NCBI GenBank assembly: GCA_016719855.1 | Contig: JADJYH010000007.1 | Coordinates: 124,001 to 188,000, forward strand | DNA length: 64,000 nt | Origin: Saprospiraceae bacterium | GTDB lineage: Bacteria > Bacteroidota > Bacteroidia > Chitinophagales > Saprospiraceae | Direction: 5' to 3' | Shown: piece by piece, positions 35,183-42,666 of the stretch | Layout: each line of letters starts with the position of its first letter | Numbering within the stretch: position 1 is the first letter of the stretch | Program-made: the position numbers and the translations under genes | Notes under the pieces: model-generated | What the model was told of the DNA's origin: nothing | Databases searched by the model: none | Seen by the model: only the letters and a program-made list of their open reading frames with translations

Positions 35183-36136
35183 ATGAAAGCAGCAGTTTAT
35201 CTGAATTACGGTTCACCAGAAGTCCTCCAAATCAAGGAAGTAGCGAAGCCCACTCCGAAGGAAAATGAAGTCCTGATAAAAATCCATGCGACAGCGGTCA
35301 ACTCCGGCGATTGCCGCTTGCGGCAGGCAGACCCATTTGCAGTGCGGTTTTTCTTCGGCCTTTTCAAACCCAAAAAAACCATTCTGGGAGGCGTACTGTC
35401 CGGTGAAATCGAGGCGGTAGGCAAAAACGTGAAGCAGTTCAAAGTCGGCGACCAAGTCTTCGGCTCAACCGCAATGGCCTTTGGCGCTTACGCCGAATAC
35501 GCCTGCCTACAGAAAGCGGAGCATTGGCGCTAAAACCCGCAAATATGAGCCACGAAGAAGCCGCCGCCGTTCCATTTGGCGGCACCACGGCATTGCATTT
35601 TCTCCGAAAAGCGAATATCCAACCCGGGCAAAAAGTCTTGATTTACGGGGCTTCCGGGGCCATTGGCACGACGGCGGTGCAGCTTGCCAAGCACTTCGGA
35701 GCGGAGGTGACGGCTGTTTGCAGCACCGCCAACCTGGAAATGGTGAAATCCCTGGGCGCCGACAAGGTGATTGACTACACAAAAACTGATTTCACGAAAA
35801 GCGGCGAGCAGTACGATGTTGTCTATGAAACGGTGAACAAGGCCTCGGTTTCGTCGTGCCTCGCTGCGCTGAAAGTGGCGGAACTTTGCTCCTGGGTGCT
35901 GCCATGTTTCCCGAAATGATCCGGGGGGCATTGGCGTCGTTGGCTGGCAAAAGGAAGGTCGTCTTCGGCGTGGCCGCTGAAACGGCGGAGGCGGTAGGGT
36001 TTCTCAAACAGTTGATGGAGGCGGGTAAACTGAAAGCGGTGATTGACAAAAATACCTGCTGGAACAGCTAGTCGAGGCGCACCACTACGTGGACAAAGGG
36101 CATAAAAAGGGGAACGTGGTCATTGGTGTGAGTTAA
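35183..36136 (+). pseudogene. NAD(P)-dependent MDR oxidoreductase, split by three frameshifts
   Basis: The start MKAAVYLNYGSPEVLQIKEVAKPTPKENEVLIKIHATAVNSGDCRLR (35183) is typical of quinone-oxidoreductase-like MDR proteins. The chain then changes frame near 35523 (QKAEH to LALKPANMSHEEAAAVPFGG), near 35873 (to GGTLLLGAAMFPEMIRG) and near 36048 in an A5 run (to YLLEQLVEAHHYVDKGHKKGNVVIGVS, stop at 36136). The cofactor motif is YGASGAIGTTAVQLAKHFGA. No zinc ligands appear. All parts are present in order (about 317 residues). The breaks may be consensus errors and the gene could be functional. Confidence 0.75.
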
Positions 36137-36163
36137 ACCAGTTTTCAATATTTCCTGAACGCT

Positions 36164-36209
36164 TAAAAAAGCGACTGCTACGGTCTATCCTGGAGCAGTC
36201 GCTTTTTTT
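36164..36209. terminator. Bidirectional rho-independent terminator
   Basis: AGCGACTGCT (36170-36179) pairs with AGCAGTCGCT (36194-36203), flanked by A6 and T7. It ends the oxidoreductase gene. Confidence 0.88.
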
Positions 36210-36225
36210 CAAAATCCCCAACTCT

Positions 36226-36262
36226 ACTGACATACTAATGTCAGTGGCACGAAAGATATTTG
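36226..36262 (+). promoter_or_regulatory. Operator/promoter of the WYL regulator gene
   Basis: Palindrome ACTGACATACTAATGTCAGT at 36226-36245 (8-bp arms, 4-nt spacer), then exactly 9 nt later GATATTTG (36255-36262), a -7-like box (TAnnTTTG with first T changed). The palindrome covers the expected -33 region. The same arrangement lies before the DinB gene. Confidence 0.65.
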
Positions 36263-36307
36263 TAACCTGAAGCCATCAACCCAACATCAACTTTATCAAC
36301 CAGAAAG

Positions 36308-37030
36308 ATGAACCGCACCGACCGCCTCATGGGCATCATCGCCCATATCCAATCTAAAAAATACCAGACCGCCGAACAGCTCGCCGAGCATTTCGGGATG
36401 AGCGTGCGCACCGTGTACCGCGACCTGCGCGCCATGAACGAAATCGGCGTTCCCGTTGGCTTTGAGGCGGGGCGGGGCTACTACATCGTCGGGGGCTACT
36501 TCCTACCCCCCGTTTCGCTGACGGCGGAGGAGGCCAACGCACTGGCGCTGACCGAGCCACTGGTGCTGCGCTTCGCCGACAGGGAGGTGGCGCGGCACGT
36601 AGGTACGGCACTGGCAAAAATCAAGATGGCGCTCGGCAGTCAGCAGCGCGACAACCTCGAAAACATCCAATCGAAAACTGCCCACTACATCCCGGAGGCA
36701 TTCGCCCACCTGATGCCAGACACCAACTTTTTGACCGTCATCCAAAACGCTATTGTCCATCGAACCATCCTGAAAATGGAGTACGCCAATGCCGAGGAGG
36801 AGGTCAGCAGCCGTGAGGTGGAGCCGATTGGCCTCACGTTCTACTCCCTCAACTGGCACCTCATCGGCTGGTGCCACTTGCGCAACGATTACCGAGATTT
36901 TCGCACCAACCGCATCCGGCGGCTGACCGCTTCGATAATGCCGTTCCGCAAGGCCGACCATATCGAGTTGAACGAGTACCTCCGAGAATTGGAATCGAGG
37001 GTAAATCAATTTGGGCAAAGTAAATTTTGA
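36308..37030 (+). CDS. WYL-domain HTH transcriptional regulator (YafY type)
   Basis: A 240-residue protein. Residues 1-60 are a DeoR-like HTH: NRTDRLMGIIAHIQSKKYQTAEQLAEHFGMSVRTVYRDLRAMNEIGVPV. Residues about 140-205 form the WYL domain (SREVEPIGLTFYSLNWHLIGWCHLRNDYRDFRTNRIRRL), with the WYL core replaced by FYSLNWHLIG and conserved R in FRTNRI. WYL regulators bind nucleic-acid or small-molecule ligands and control stress, defence or catabolic genes. Its own upstream palindrome is repeated before the next gene (DinB), pointing to a small local regulon. Confidence 0.9.
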   Translation: MNRTDRLMGIIAHIQSKKYQTAEQLAEHFGMSVRTVYRDLRAMNEIGVPVGFEAGRGYYIVGGYFLPPVSLTAEEANALALTEPLVLRFADREVARHVGTALAKIKMALGSQQRDNLENIQSKTAHYIPEAFAHLMPDTNFLTVIQNAIVHRTILKMEYANAEEEVSSREVEPIGLTFYSLNWHLIGWCHLRNDYRDFRTNRIRRLTASIMPFRKADHIELNEYLRELESRVNQFGQSKF

Positions 37031-37052
37031 CCCATTTTCAAAAGCCACAAAT

Positions 37053-37080
37053 GGGGGTGGGGGGCGGGGGGGGGGGGGCG
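37053..37080. other. Poly-G low-complexity tract
   Basis: Nearly pure G over 28 bases (with single T and C), like the tract at 160-310. It lies just after the WYL gene and may be an assembly artefact or a G-quadruplex-forming sequence. Confidence 0.6.
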
Positions 37081-37105
37081 TTTCCTTTTTAAAAACCAAA
37101 ATCCT

Positions 37106-37142
37106 ACTGACATACAGTTGTCAGTCTTCGCCCCCATCTTTG
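37106..37142 (+). promoter_or_regulatory. Operator/promoter of the DinB gene, matching the WYL operator
   Basis: ACTGACATACAGTTGTCAGT (37106-37125) has the same outer halves as the palindrome at 36226, and CATCTTTG (37135-37142) sits at the same 9-nt distance as the -7-like box there. Likely bound by the WYL regulator. Confidence 0.65.
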
Positions 37143-37171
37143 TCCCATTATTCATCAAAACTTAAATCATT

Positions 37172-37669
37172 ATGACGATTATTTCATTGTTTATCAGGGA
37201 GTTAGAGGCAGAAGCCCTCACCACCCGCAAAATGCTGTCCCTCATTCCCACTGACAAACTGGACTGGCAACCGCACCCCAAGAGCATGGTCATGCGAAAC
37301 TTGGCCGTCCACATCGCCGAGCTGCCGAGCTGGATTAGCATGGCCTTCACCGCCGACGAACTCGACTTTGCAGCAGCCCCCTACGAGCCAACTCCCGCCG
37401 ACAGCGCGGAAGTGCTTTTGGCTATTTTCGAAAAAAGCATGGTGGATGGCAAGGCGCAACTTGTGGAGGAAAACACGGCCCGCCTCGGCGAGCGTTGGGT
37501 GCTGCGCCACGGCGACATGATTCTGTGGGATGCTGACAGATGGGGCGTCGTTCGCATGGCACTGAGCCAAATGATCCACCACCGGGCGCAGTTGGGCGTG
37601 TACCTCCGGCTTTTGGACATCCCCATCCCGGGTAGCTACGGGCCAAGCGCTGATGAGCAGGGTTTCTAA
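37172..37669 (+). CDS. DinB-family protein
   Basis: A 165-residue four-helix-bundle protein (MTIISLFIRELEAEALTTRKMLSLIPTDKLDWQPHPKSMVMRNLAVHIAELPSWI). The three expected metal-ligand histidines are H in LAVHIAEL (about residue 47) and the H pair in MIHHRAQLGVYLRLLDIP near the end. DinB/YfiT-like proteins are metal-dependent thiol-transferase-like enzymes. An operator identical in layout to that of the adjacent WYL gene lies upstream, so its expression probably depends on that regulator. Confidence 0.88.
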   Translation: MTIISLFIRELEAEALTTRKMLSLIPTDKLDWQPHPKSMVMRNLAVHIAELPSWISMAFTADELDFAAAPYEPTPADSAEVLLAIFEKSMVDGKAQLVEENTARLGERWVLRHGDMILWDADRWGVVRMALSQMIHHRAQLGVYLRLLDIPIPGSYGPSADEQGF

Positions 37670-37744
37670 AAGTAAAAAATCACCCGATTTGGATGCCCGC
37701 CTTTGTGGGGGGCATCTCTATTTTACGCCATCAAACTGAAATCC

Positions 37745-38218
37745 ATGCAACCAACCATTCAAGTTTTAAGCGAAAAAAAGCTCGTCGGCAAGCGCCTTAC
37801 CATGTCCCTCGCCAACGACCGAACCGGCGAACTTTGGGGCAGCTTCATGCCCCGCCGCCGGGAAATCACAAATGCAATCGGCACAGAATTGTACTCGCTG
37901 CAAGTTTATCCTGCCGGATATTTCGAGCAGTTTTCACCGCAAGTTGAGTTTGTGAAATGGGCTACCGCTGAGGTAGCTGATTTCGATACCTCGCCGAACG
38001 GAATGGAACCTTTCACGCTACCGGGCGGGCTGTACGCCGTGTTTCCGCACAAGGGACCGGGCACCGGCATTTTCCAGTACATCTACGGTACTTGGCTTCC
38101 AAACTCCGAGTACCTGCTGGACGACCGGCCGCATTTTGAGTTGTTGGGGGAAAAGTACAAGAACGGCGACCCGGACTCGGAGGAGGAGATTTGGATTCCG
38201 ATAAAGTGTCGGATTTGA
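37745..38218 (+). CDS. GyrI-like effector-binding domain protein
   Basis: A 157-residue protein from the ATG at 37745. The sequence KKLVGKRLTMSLANDRTGELWGSFMPRRREITNAIGTELYSLQVYP, followed by GGLYAVFPHKGPGTGIFQYIYGTWLPNSEYLLDDRPHFELLGEKYKNGDPDSEEEIWIPIK, is the GyrI/AraC effector-binding fold (two beta-alpha-beta2 repeats). The last part is the usual ligand-site strand with E in EEEIWIPI. It stands free of any DNA-binding domain, so it may be a small-molecule binder or hydrolase. It follows DinB by 75 nt, which include a GATGCCC...GGGCATC hairpin. Confidence 0.85.
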   Translation: MQPTIQVLSEKKLVGKRLTMSLANDRTGELWGSFMPRRREITNAIGTELYSLQVYPAGYFEQFSPQVEFVKWATAEVADFDTSPNGMEPFTLPGGLYAVFPHKGPGTGIFQYIYGTWLPNSEYLLDDRPHFELLGEKYKNGDPDSEEEIWIPIKCRI

Positions 38219-38366
38219 TTTTCACGCGAGCAGTATTGCAACGTGGGTTAAATCAGTGTGAATCTGTCAAATCCATCTAATCCGCGTTCCAATGCTCCTC
38301 GCGGAAAAAAGAATCCGCCACTACCCCACCCTATCGAACCAAAACCCGCTTCATTCGCTTTCAGAA

Positions 38367-38401
38367 AATGCCGCTTGCGCAAAACGGGCGGCATTTTTTT
38401 T
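38367..38401 (+). terminator. Rho-independent terminator before the MFS gene
   Basis: AATGCCGC (38367-38374) pairs with GCGGCATT (38388-38395), followed by T6. It falls inside the longest open frame of the MFS gene, which argues for the downstream GTG start. Confidence 0.75.
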
Positions 38402-38416
38402 CAAAACAGTCCAACC

Positions 38417-39673
38417 GTGACCAACTCAAAGGAAAAAATATTCACCCCCTACCAGATTTTCATCATCGTCATCCTCGCCCTGACGCAGTTCACCATCGTA
38501 CTCGACTTCATGGTGCTTTCGCCGCTCGGTGCCATCTTGCTCAAGGAACTGGACATCACCACCGGGCAGTTTGGCTGGGTCGTTTCGGCCTACGCGTTCA
38601 GCGCTGGGGCCTCGGGTTTGCTGGCCTCCGGCTTTGCCGACCGTTTCGACCGAAAGCGGTTGCTGATGTTTTTTTACACGGGTTTTGTCATTGGGACTTT
38701 CCTCTGCGGCATTGCGCCGAACTACCATTTCCTGCTGATGGCTCGTATCGTGACGGGCATTTTCGGGGGTGTCATCGGGTCGGTTTCATTCGCGATAATC
38801 ACCGATTTGTTCCCATTCCAGGTGCGGGGCCGCGTAATGGGTTTCGTGCAAATGGCCTTTGCCTCCAGCCAAGTGCTGGGGCTACCGATTGGCCTGTACT
38901 TCGCTAATATCTGGGGCTGGCACGCGCCGTTCCTCATGATCGTGGGGCTGGCCGTACTGATTTTGCTGGCGATTATCCTAAAAATGCAGCCCGTGACGGC
39001 GCACCTCGCACTGCAAAACGAGCGTTCGGCCTTTGGCCACATGTTCAAAACGGTCGCCGATAGCCGCTACCTGCAAGTTTTCCTCGCCACTACCCTACTC
39101 GCCACGGGCGGCTACATGCTCATGCCCTTTGGCACGGCCTATGCCGTCGGCAACTTGGGCCTAAAAATGGAACAACTGCCGCTCATCTACTTTGTGACAG
39201 GTATTTGTTCCATGATTGCCGGGCCGTTGATTGGCAAGCTGTCAGATATGATTGGCTCGTACAGGGTCTTCGTGGCCGGTTCCATCCTGACCATTGTTGT
39301 CGTATTGATTTACACCAACCTTGGCATCACGCCGCTTTGGTTGGCCATCGTCATAAATTCAGTACTTTTTGTGGGCGTCACTTCGCGGCTCATTTCGTCC
39401 TCTGCGCTAAACACCGCTGTACCCGACCCTGCCGACCGCGGGGCTTTTATGGGCATCAACTCCTCCGTGGCACAGGTGTCCGGCGGCATCGCCACAGCGG
39501 TGGCGGGAATGATTGTGGTGAAAACGGAAAGCGGGTACTTGGAGCACTACCCGCTGTTGGGCATCGTGGTGATGGTAGCCATGATTATTACGATGTTGCA
39601 GTTGTACAAGGTGCACAGGGCATTGCGAGAGCGGAAGCGGTTGGCGGAAGCAGTTAATGATTTAACGAAATAA
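38417..39673 (+). CDS. MFS transporter
   Basis: About 418 residues with 12 spans from GTG at 38417 (VTNSKEKIFTPYQIFIIVILALTQFTIVLDFMVLSPLGAILLKELDITTGQFGWVVSAYAFSAGASGLLASGFADRFDRKRLLM). The longer frame from 38258 runs through a terminator and lacks membrane character. The GFADRFDRKR loop after span 2 and a matching loop after span 8 are MFS hallmarks. The D in VLDFMVLSPLG within span 1 is typical of drug or sugar proton antiporters. Likely a multidrug or metabolite exporter. Confidence 0.88.
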   Translation: MTNSKEKIFTPYQIFIIVILALTQFTIVLDFMVLSPLGAILLKELDITTGQFGWVVSAYAFSAGASGLLASGFADRFDRKRLLMFFYTGFVIGTFLCGIAPNYHFLLMARIVTGIFGGVIGSVSFAIITDLFPFQVRGRVMGFVQMAFASSQVLGLPIGLYFANIWGWHAPFLMIVGLAVLILLAIILKMQPVTAHLALQNERSAFGHMFKTVADSRYLQVFLATTLLATGGYMLMPFGTAYAVGNLGLKMEQLPLIYFVTGICSMIAGPLIGKLSDMIGSYRVFVAGSILTIVVVLIYTNLGITPLWLAIVINSVLFVGVTSRLISSSALNTAVPDPADRGAFMGINSSVAQVSGGIATAVAGMIVVKTESGYLEHYPLLGIVVMVAMIITMLQLYKVHRALRERKRLAEAVNDLTK

Positions 39674-39792
39674 CGTTTTCGTTAATTACTAAGCAAATTT
39701 ATATGATTCCTTTCCCATACTCCTCGTGATAGACGCATAGGTTCTTGAATGAATCGCCAAATTGGCTTATAATTAACGAAATAACGTTTTCG

Positions 39793-40179
39793 TTACTTAG
39801 GCAAGACGAAGTGTGGGTTCTCAATAATTCCCAGAATATTCCCAAACGGGTCAAACACCGTCGCCACCTTGATGCCACCACCGACTTCCGTCACGGGTTC
39901 CCGTTCCTTGGCTCCTTTTTCCAGCAGTCGGGCAAATGCGATCTCGGCATTTCCCACACCCCAGTAGGCTAGCACCCCTCCCCCACCCGGTTGGTTGACC
40001 CCATCGGCGGGCATGATGCCCAGTTCGTAGCCACCGACATTGAAGCCGACGTAAAATGCTTCATCGAAATAAGGCGGGAAGCCGAGCACGTCAGCGTACC
40101 AATCGCGGGCAGCCTGCAAATCGGCGTTGACGTAGATGACCGTGCGCAGGCCGTGGAAGTAGTTGGTATTGTTTTCCAT
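39793..40179 (-). CDS. VOC family protein
   Basis: A 128-residue VOC protein: FHGLRTVIYVNADLQAARDWYADVLGFPPYFDEAFYVGFNVGGYELGIMPADG ... GIKVATVFDPFGNILGIIENPHF. Both beta-alpha-beta3 modules are complete, with E in LGIIENP at the position of the last metal ligand. Both ends of the gene are bordered by TTAACGAAATAACG repeats. Confidence 0.87.
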   Translation of the reverse strand: MENNTNYFHGLRTVIYVNADLQAARDWYADVLGFPPYFDEAFYVGFNVGGYELGIMPADGVNQPGGGGVLAYWGVGNAEIAFARLLEKGAKEREPVTEVGGGIKVATVFDPFGNILGIIENPHFVLPK

Positions 40180-40562
40180 AATTGTGATTTTAACGAAATA
40201 ACGATTTAATGAAAATAAAGATGTCGGAGTTGGTGGATGATGATGTTTTTGGAACGAAATAACGAAAAGCGCATTTCGTTATTTCGTTATTTATTTCTTT
40301 CGTTAAACATTGCCATCAAACCCAAAATCGGTCGGACGGTTTTGGGCGAATACAAGCGTCGATTTTCATGCGAGGCGACCCAGCGTTGCTGAATGGGATG
40401 CTGATTTCGTTAGAACGCCGAAAAACGACCAAATTTCAAGTCGGCATCCCCCAGGCCCGCTGCCATTTTCAGCTTTTCGCCTAACCTTGAGTAAAAAACG
40501 AGACAAAATCGTAACGATTACACGAAATGACGAAATCGTTATTTAACGTTATAGTGAAATCG

Positions 40563-40787
40563 TTACCTCGAATTCTTGAAATGTTCGAAACAAGTGGTGA
40601 GCAGACTGACCATGCTCATGTCCATTTCGTTGGCATAAGCCTTGAACTCACGCTTGAAGGATGCGGCCACCTTGAAGTTAAGTGGCCTGAGGTCTTGGTC
40701 GGCATTACGAGTGAGGTTGGCTGGCGCCTCGAACTCCGGAGGCGGAGCGCCCTTGCGGTTGGTGGTTGGTTTGCTAATTTTTGCCAT
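40563..40787 (-). CDS. Ribbon-helix-helix partition partner (ParG-like)
   Basis: A 74-residue basic protein. The first ~32 residues are flexible and Pro/Asn-rich; the rest (DLRPLNFKVAASFKREFKAYANEMDMSMVSLLTTCFEHFKNSR) is a ribbon-helix-helix fold with the beta strand LRPLNFKV. It lies 68 nt downstream of parA in the same orientation. In type Ib partition systems a small RHH protein (ParG type) binds the centromere and operator and stimulates ParA. The long flexible N-terminus fits ParG's ParA-activating arm. The surrounding TAACGAAATAACG motifs are candidate binding sites. Confidence 0.75.
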   Translation of the reverse strand: MAKISKPTTNRKGAPPPEFEAPANLTRNADQDLRPLNFKVAASFKREFKAYANEMDMSMVSLLTTCFEHFKNSR

Positions 40788-40855
40788 GATATGCTGCTTT
40801 TACCGGATGTTAAAATAGATTGAATTAACGTTTTAACGAAATAATGAATTCGTTC

Positions 40856-41509
40856 CTACTTGCGCTTCCCTTTTTTCACAGCTTCCACTCGGTTCACCAC
40901 GGCCTGCACCAGTATGTCTACCTTTTCATTAATGGTTTTGAAGCCAGTCTCCGTGGCACACTTGCCCTCATCACTGGCGCGCCTCACGGCGGTCTTTTCG
41001 AAGAGTACGCCATCAAGCAAATGATAGCCGCTTGCCCTCACGTATTCCATGCCCTCGGCTAGTTCAGCCTCACTGTTGCCGATGCGGGACAGGGCTATGG
41101 CCAGTTTTTCAGCTGGAACACCGTTCTTTTTTAGCTCGTGGGCAAGCTTTATAGTTGGTTCCAGGTCGTCGAGCGAGACGCCCGTGGGCAGCACAACGAG
41201 GTCGCTGGCCTTGGCGATGTCGAGCGTCTTGCTGGTGGAGTGGGGCGCTCCGTCGAAGATGATGAGGTCGTAGCGGTCGCCATGCTTGATGGCATCGGCA
41301 ACGTTGACGAACTGCTCAACTGCGACTATTGGGTTGATTTCGTTCTGCAGCCTGCGGCGGTTCCAGTTGGTGCAGGTTCCTTGCGAGAGGTCCATGTCCG
41401 CTATTTTCACTGCCCATTCGTTGGCGGCATAGTTGCAGGCTACAAGTCGGGCAACGGTAGATTTGCCTACGCCCCCCTTTTGTGATACGACTCCGATGAC
41501 CAATGCCAT
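40856..41509 (-). CDS. parA: ParA-family partition ATPase
   Basis: A 217-residue ATPase from the ATG at 41509 (MALVIGVVSQKGGVGKSTVARLVACNYAANEWAVKIADMDLSQGTC); the longer frame to 41737 covers intergenic sequence. The deviant Walker A KGGVGKST, switch I D in DMDLSQGT, and Walker B YDLIIFDGAPHS are all present. There is no N-terminal HTH, and the short length points to a type Ib ParA (ParF-like) paired with a ParG-like RHH protein. That partner follows directly. It is divergent from the Rep gene across the origin region. Confidence 0.93.
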   Translation of the reverse strand: MALVIGVVSQKGGVGKSTVARLVACNYAANEWAVKIADMDLSQGTCTNWNRRRLQNEINPIVAVEQFVNVADAIKHGDRYDLIIFDGAPHSTSKTLDIAKASDLVVLPTGVSLDDLEPTIKLAHELKKNGVPAEKLAIALSRIGNSEAELAEGMEYVRASGYHLLDGVLFEKTAVRRASDEGKCATETGFKTINEKVDILVQAVVNRVEAVKKGKRK

Positions 41510-41731
41510 AGTATTTTGTTTGATTGATATAGATTTAACGAAATAACGATTTAACGCCGAATTGCTTTGATGCGGCAAAGCTAAAGCACAACGACTAATT
41601 AGAAAAGGGATAGGGGGATATTTAACGAAAAAGGGAAATAACGAAATCGTTATTTGCTGAAAATTGAGTTTCCGGAAGTACCTCTGTGCCCAAATGCCAC
41701 GCACAAGTCGAAATACCTCATCTATCAAAAC

Positions 41732-42621
41732 TGCCACATCGGGTACACATCAAGACTCATGAAAGTCCTATCGTACTGGGCAAAATGCGATGCAGCATCT
41801 AACATAGAAACTAAAAAATACCACTTTCTCCTTTATCTAAATTGGTTGTTTAAAGTTTTCATTGTTAATCTTTATACATTTACATGCAGTTTAATTATTT
41901 GATAATCAGTGCTTTATAAACTAACTTGTGTACTTAAAGTGGGATTTATGTGTGCCTTTGAAGGGAATTTCGGGTACCTGATGTGGGCACTATGTGTCAT
42001 TGACGTGGGCTTGCCGCGTTTTAAATGTGGGCGCCAAGTGTCCCCAAAGTGGGATTTTCGCGTAGCAGAAGTGGGCAAGTGGGGTACTTTTAGTGGGTTG
42101 TGTACCAATAGTGGGATGCTTTAGCTGGATTTCCCGCCATTTCCACGACTTTTACCAAGAGAAATAGGCCAACAAGTGAGCAAATGCAAGGTTGAGCAGT
42201 CGCCAAGTGTACTTGATGTGGGAAATGAACGAAAAGGGTAGAGATAACACATAGGCACAATTTTTTGTAACCTATTGAATTACAAGTAGTTAAGATAGTT
42301 ATTATGCTACTCGTGTACCCTGTGTGGGTAAATGTGTACCCGAAGTGGGGCAGAATTACGAAGAAGTTTTTCTTTTGTTTCACTCATGTGTACCCTATTT
42401 GGGAACGCCAGTATTTGCAGGTGTTTTGTGGTGTTCCTGCTGTGTGCGTGTTTTTTTACCAAAAAAAGCGTCGTTAACCGGGTTATCAACGGCAATGAAT
42501 TTACAAAAACATGCAGGATGTGTACCCGCTGTGGGAGTGTTTTTCATTTAAAACGAAAGTTTTTTGCCTTGATGTGTACCCGCTGTGGGAAATGTTGAAA
42601 AAAAGTGTACCCCATGTTTTT
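41732..42621. other. Plasmid-type replication origin (oriV) with Rep iterons
   Basis: Direct 17-bp iterons of consensus GTGTACCnnnnGTGGGn start at 41928, 41950, 41972, 41994, 42016, 42038, 42060 and 42082 (exactly 22 bp apart), then at 42100. Further copies start at 42207, 42313, 42334, 42388, 42520 and 42574; an inverted copy lies at 41732-41748 and a half copy at 42605. An AT-rich stretch (about 41805-41925) just left of the array could be the unwinding element. TTATCAACG at 42483 is a weak DnaA-box candidate. The Rep gene begins at 42667. Confidence 0.88.
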
Positions 42622-42648
42622 GTCATGTACACGCGAGAAAATATTTTG
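42619..42648 (+). promoter_or_regulatory. Putative rep promoter
   Basis: TTTG (42619-42622), an 18-nt spacer and ATATTTTG (42641-42648) fit the Bacteroidota -33/-7 pattern, 18 nt before the Rep ATG. A half iteron at 42605 and full iterons at 42574 and 42520 just upstream would allow repression by Rep. Confidence 0.45.
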
Positions 42649-42666
42649 CCTCCAAATTGAGTCACC

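Larger units (their letters stand above)
39662..41655. repeat. Dispersed TTAACGAAATAACG / CGTTATTTCGTTA motifs around the partition genes
   Basis: Copies or close variants lie near 39663-39684, 39773-39795, 40191-40208, 40253-40306 (an extended palindrome), 40510-40567, 40826-40856, 41536-41553 and 41621-41653. They occur only here in the window and fill the gaps around the VOC, RHH and parA genes. They could be partition-site (centromere) repeats or an intergenic repeat family. Apart from them, 40180-40562 holds no gene. Confidence 0.6.

Noticed and set aside
38258..38416. Upstream extension of the MFS gene
   Set aside because: It contains a rho-independent terminator and an untypical sequence; GTG at 38417 precedes the first membrane span.
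41928..42116. Regular 22-bp repeats could suggest a small CRISPR array
   Set aside because: The repeats are 17 bp with only 5 bp between them and a variable core; no cas genes; they lie before a Rep gene, so they are iterons.
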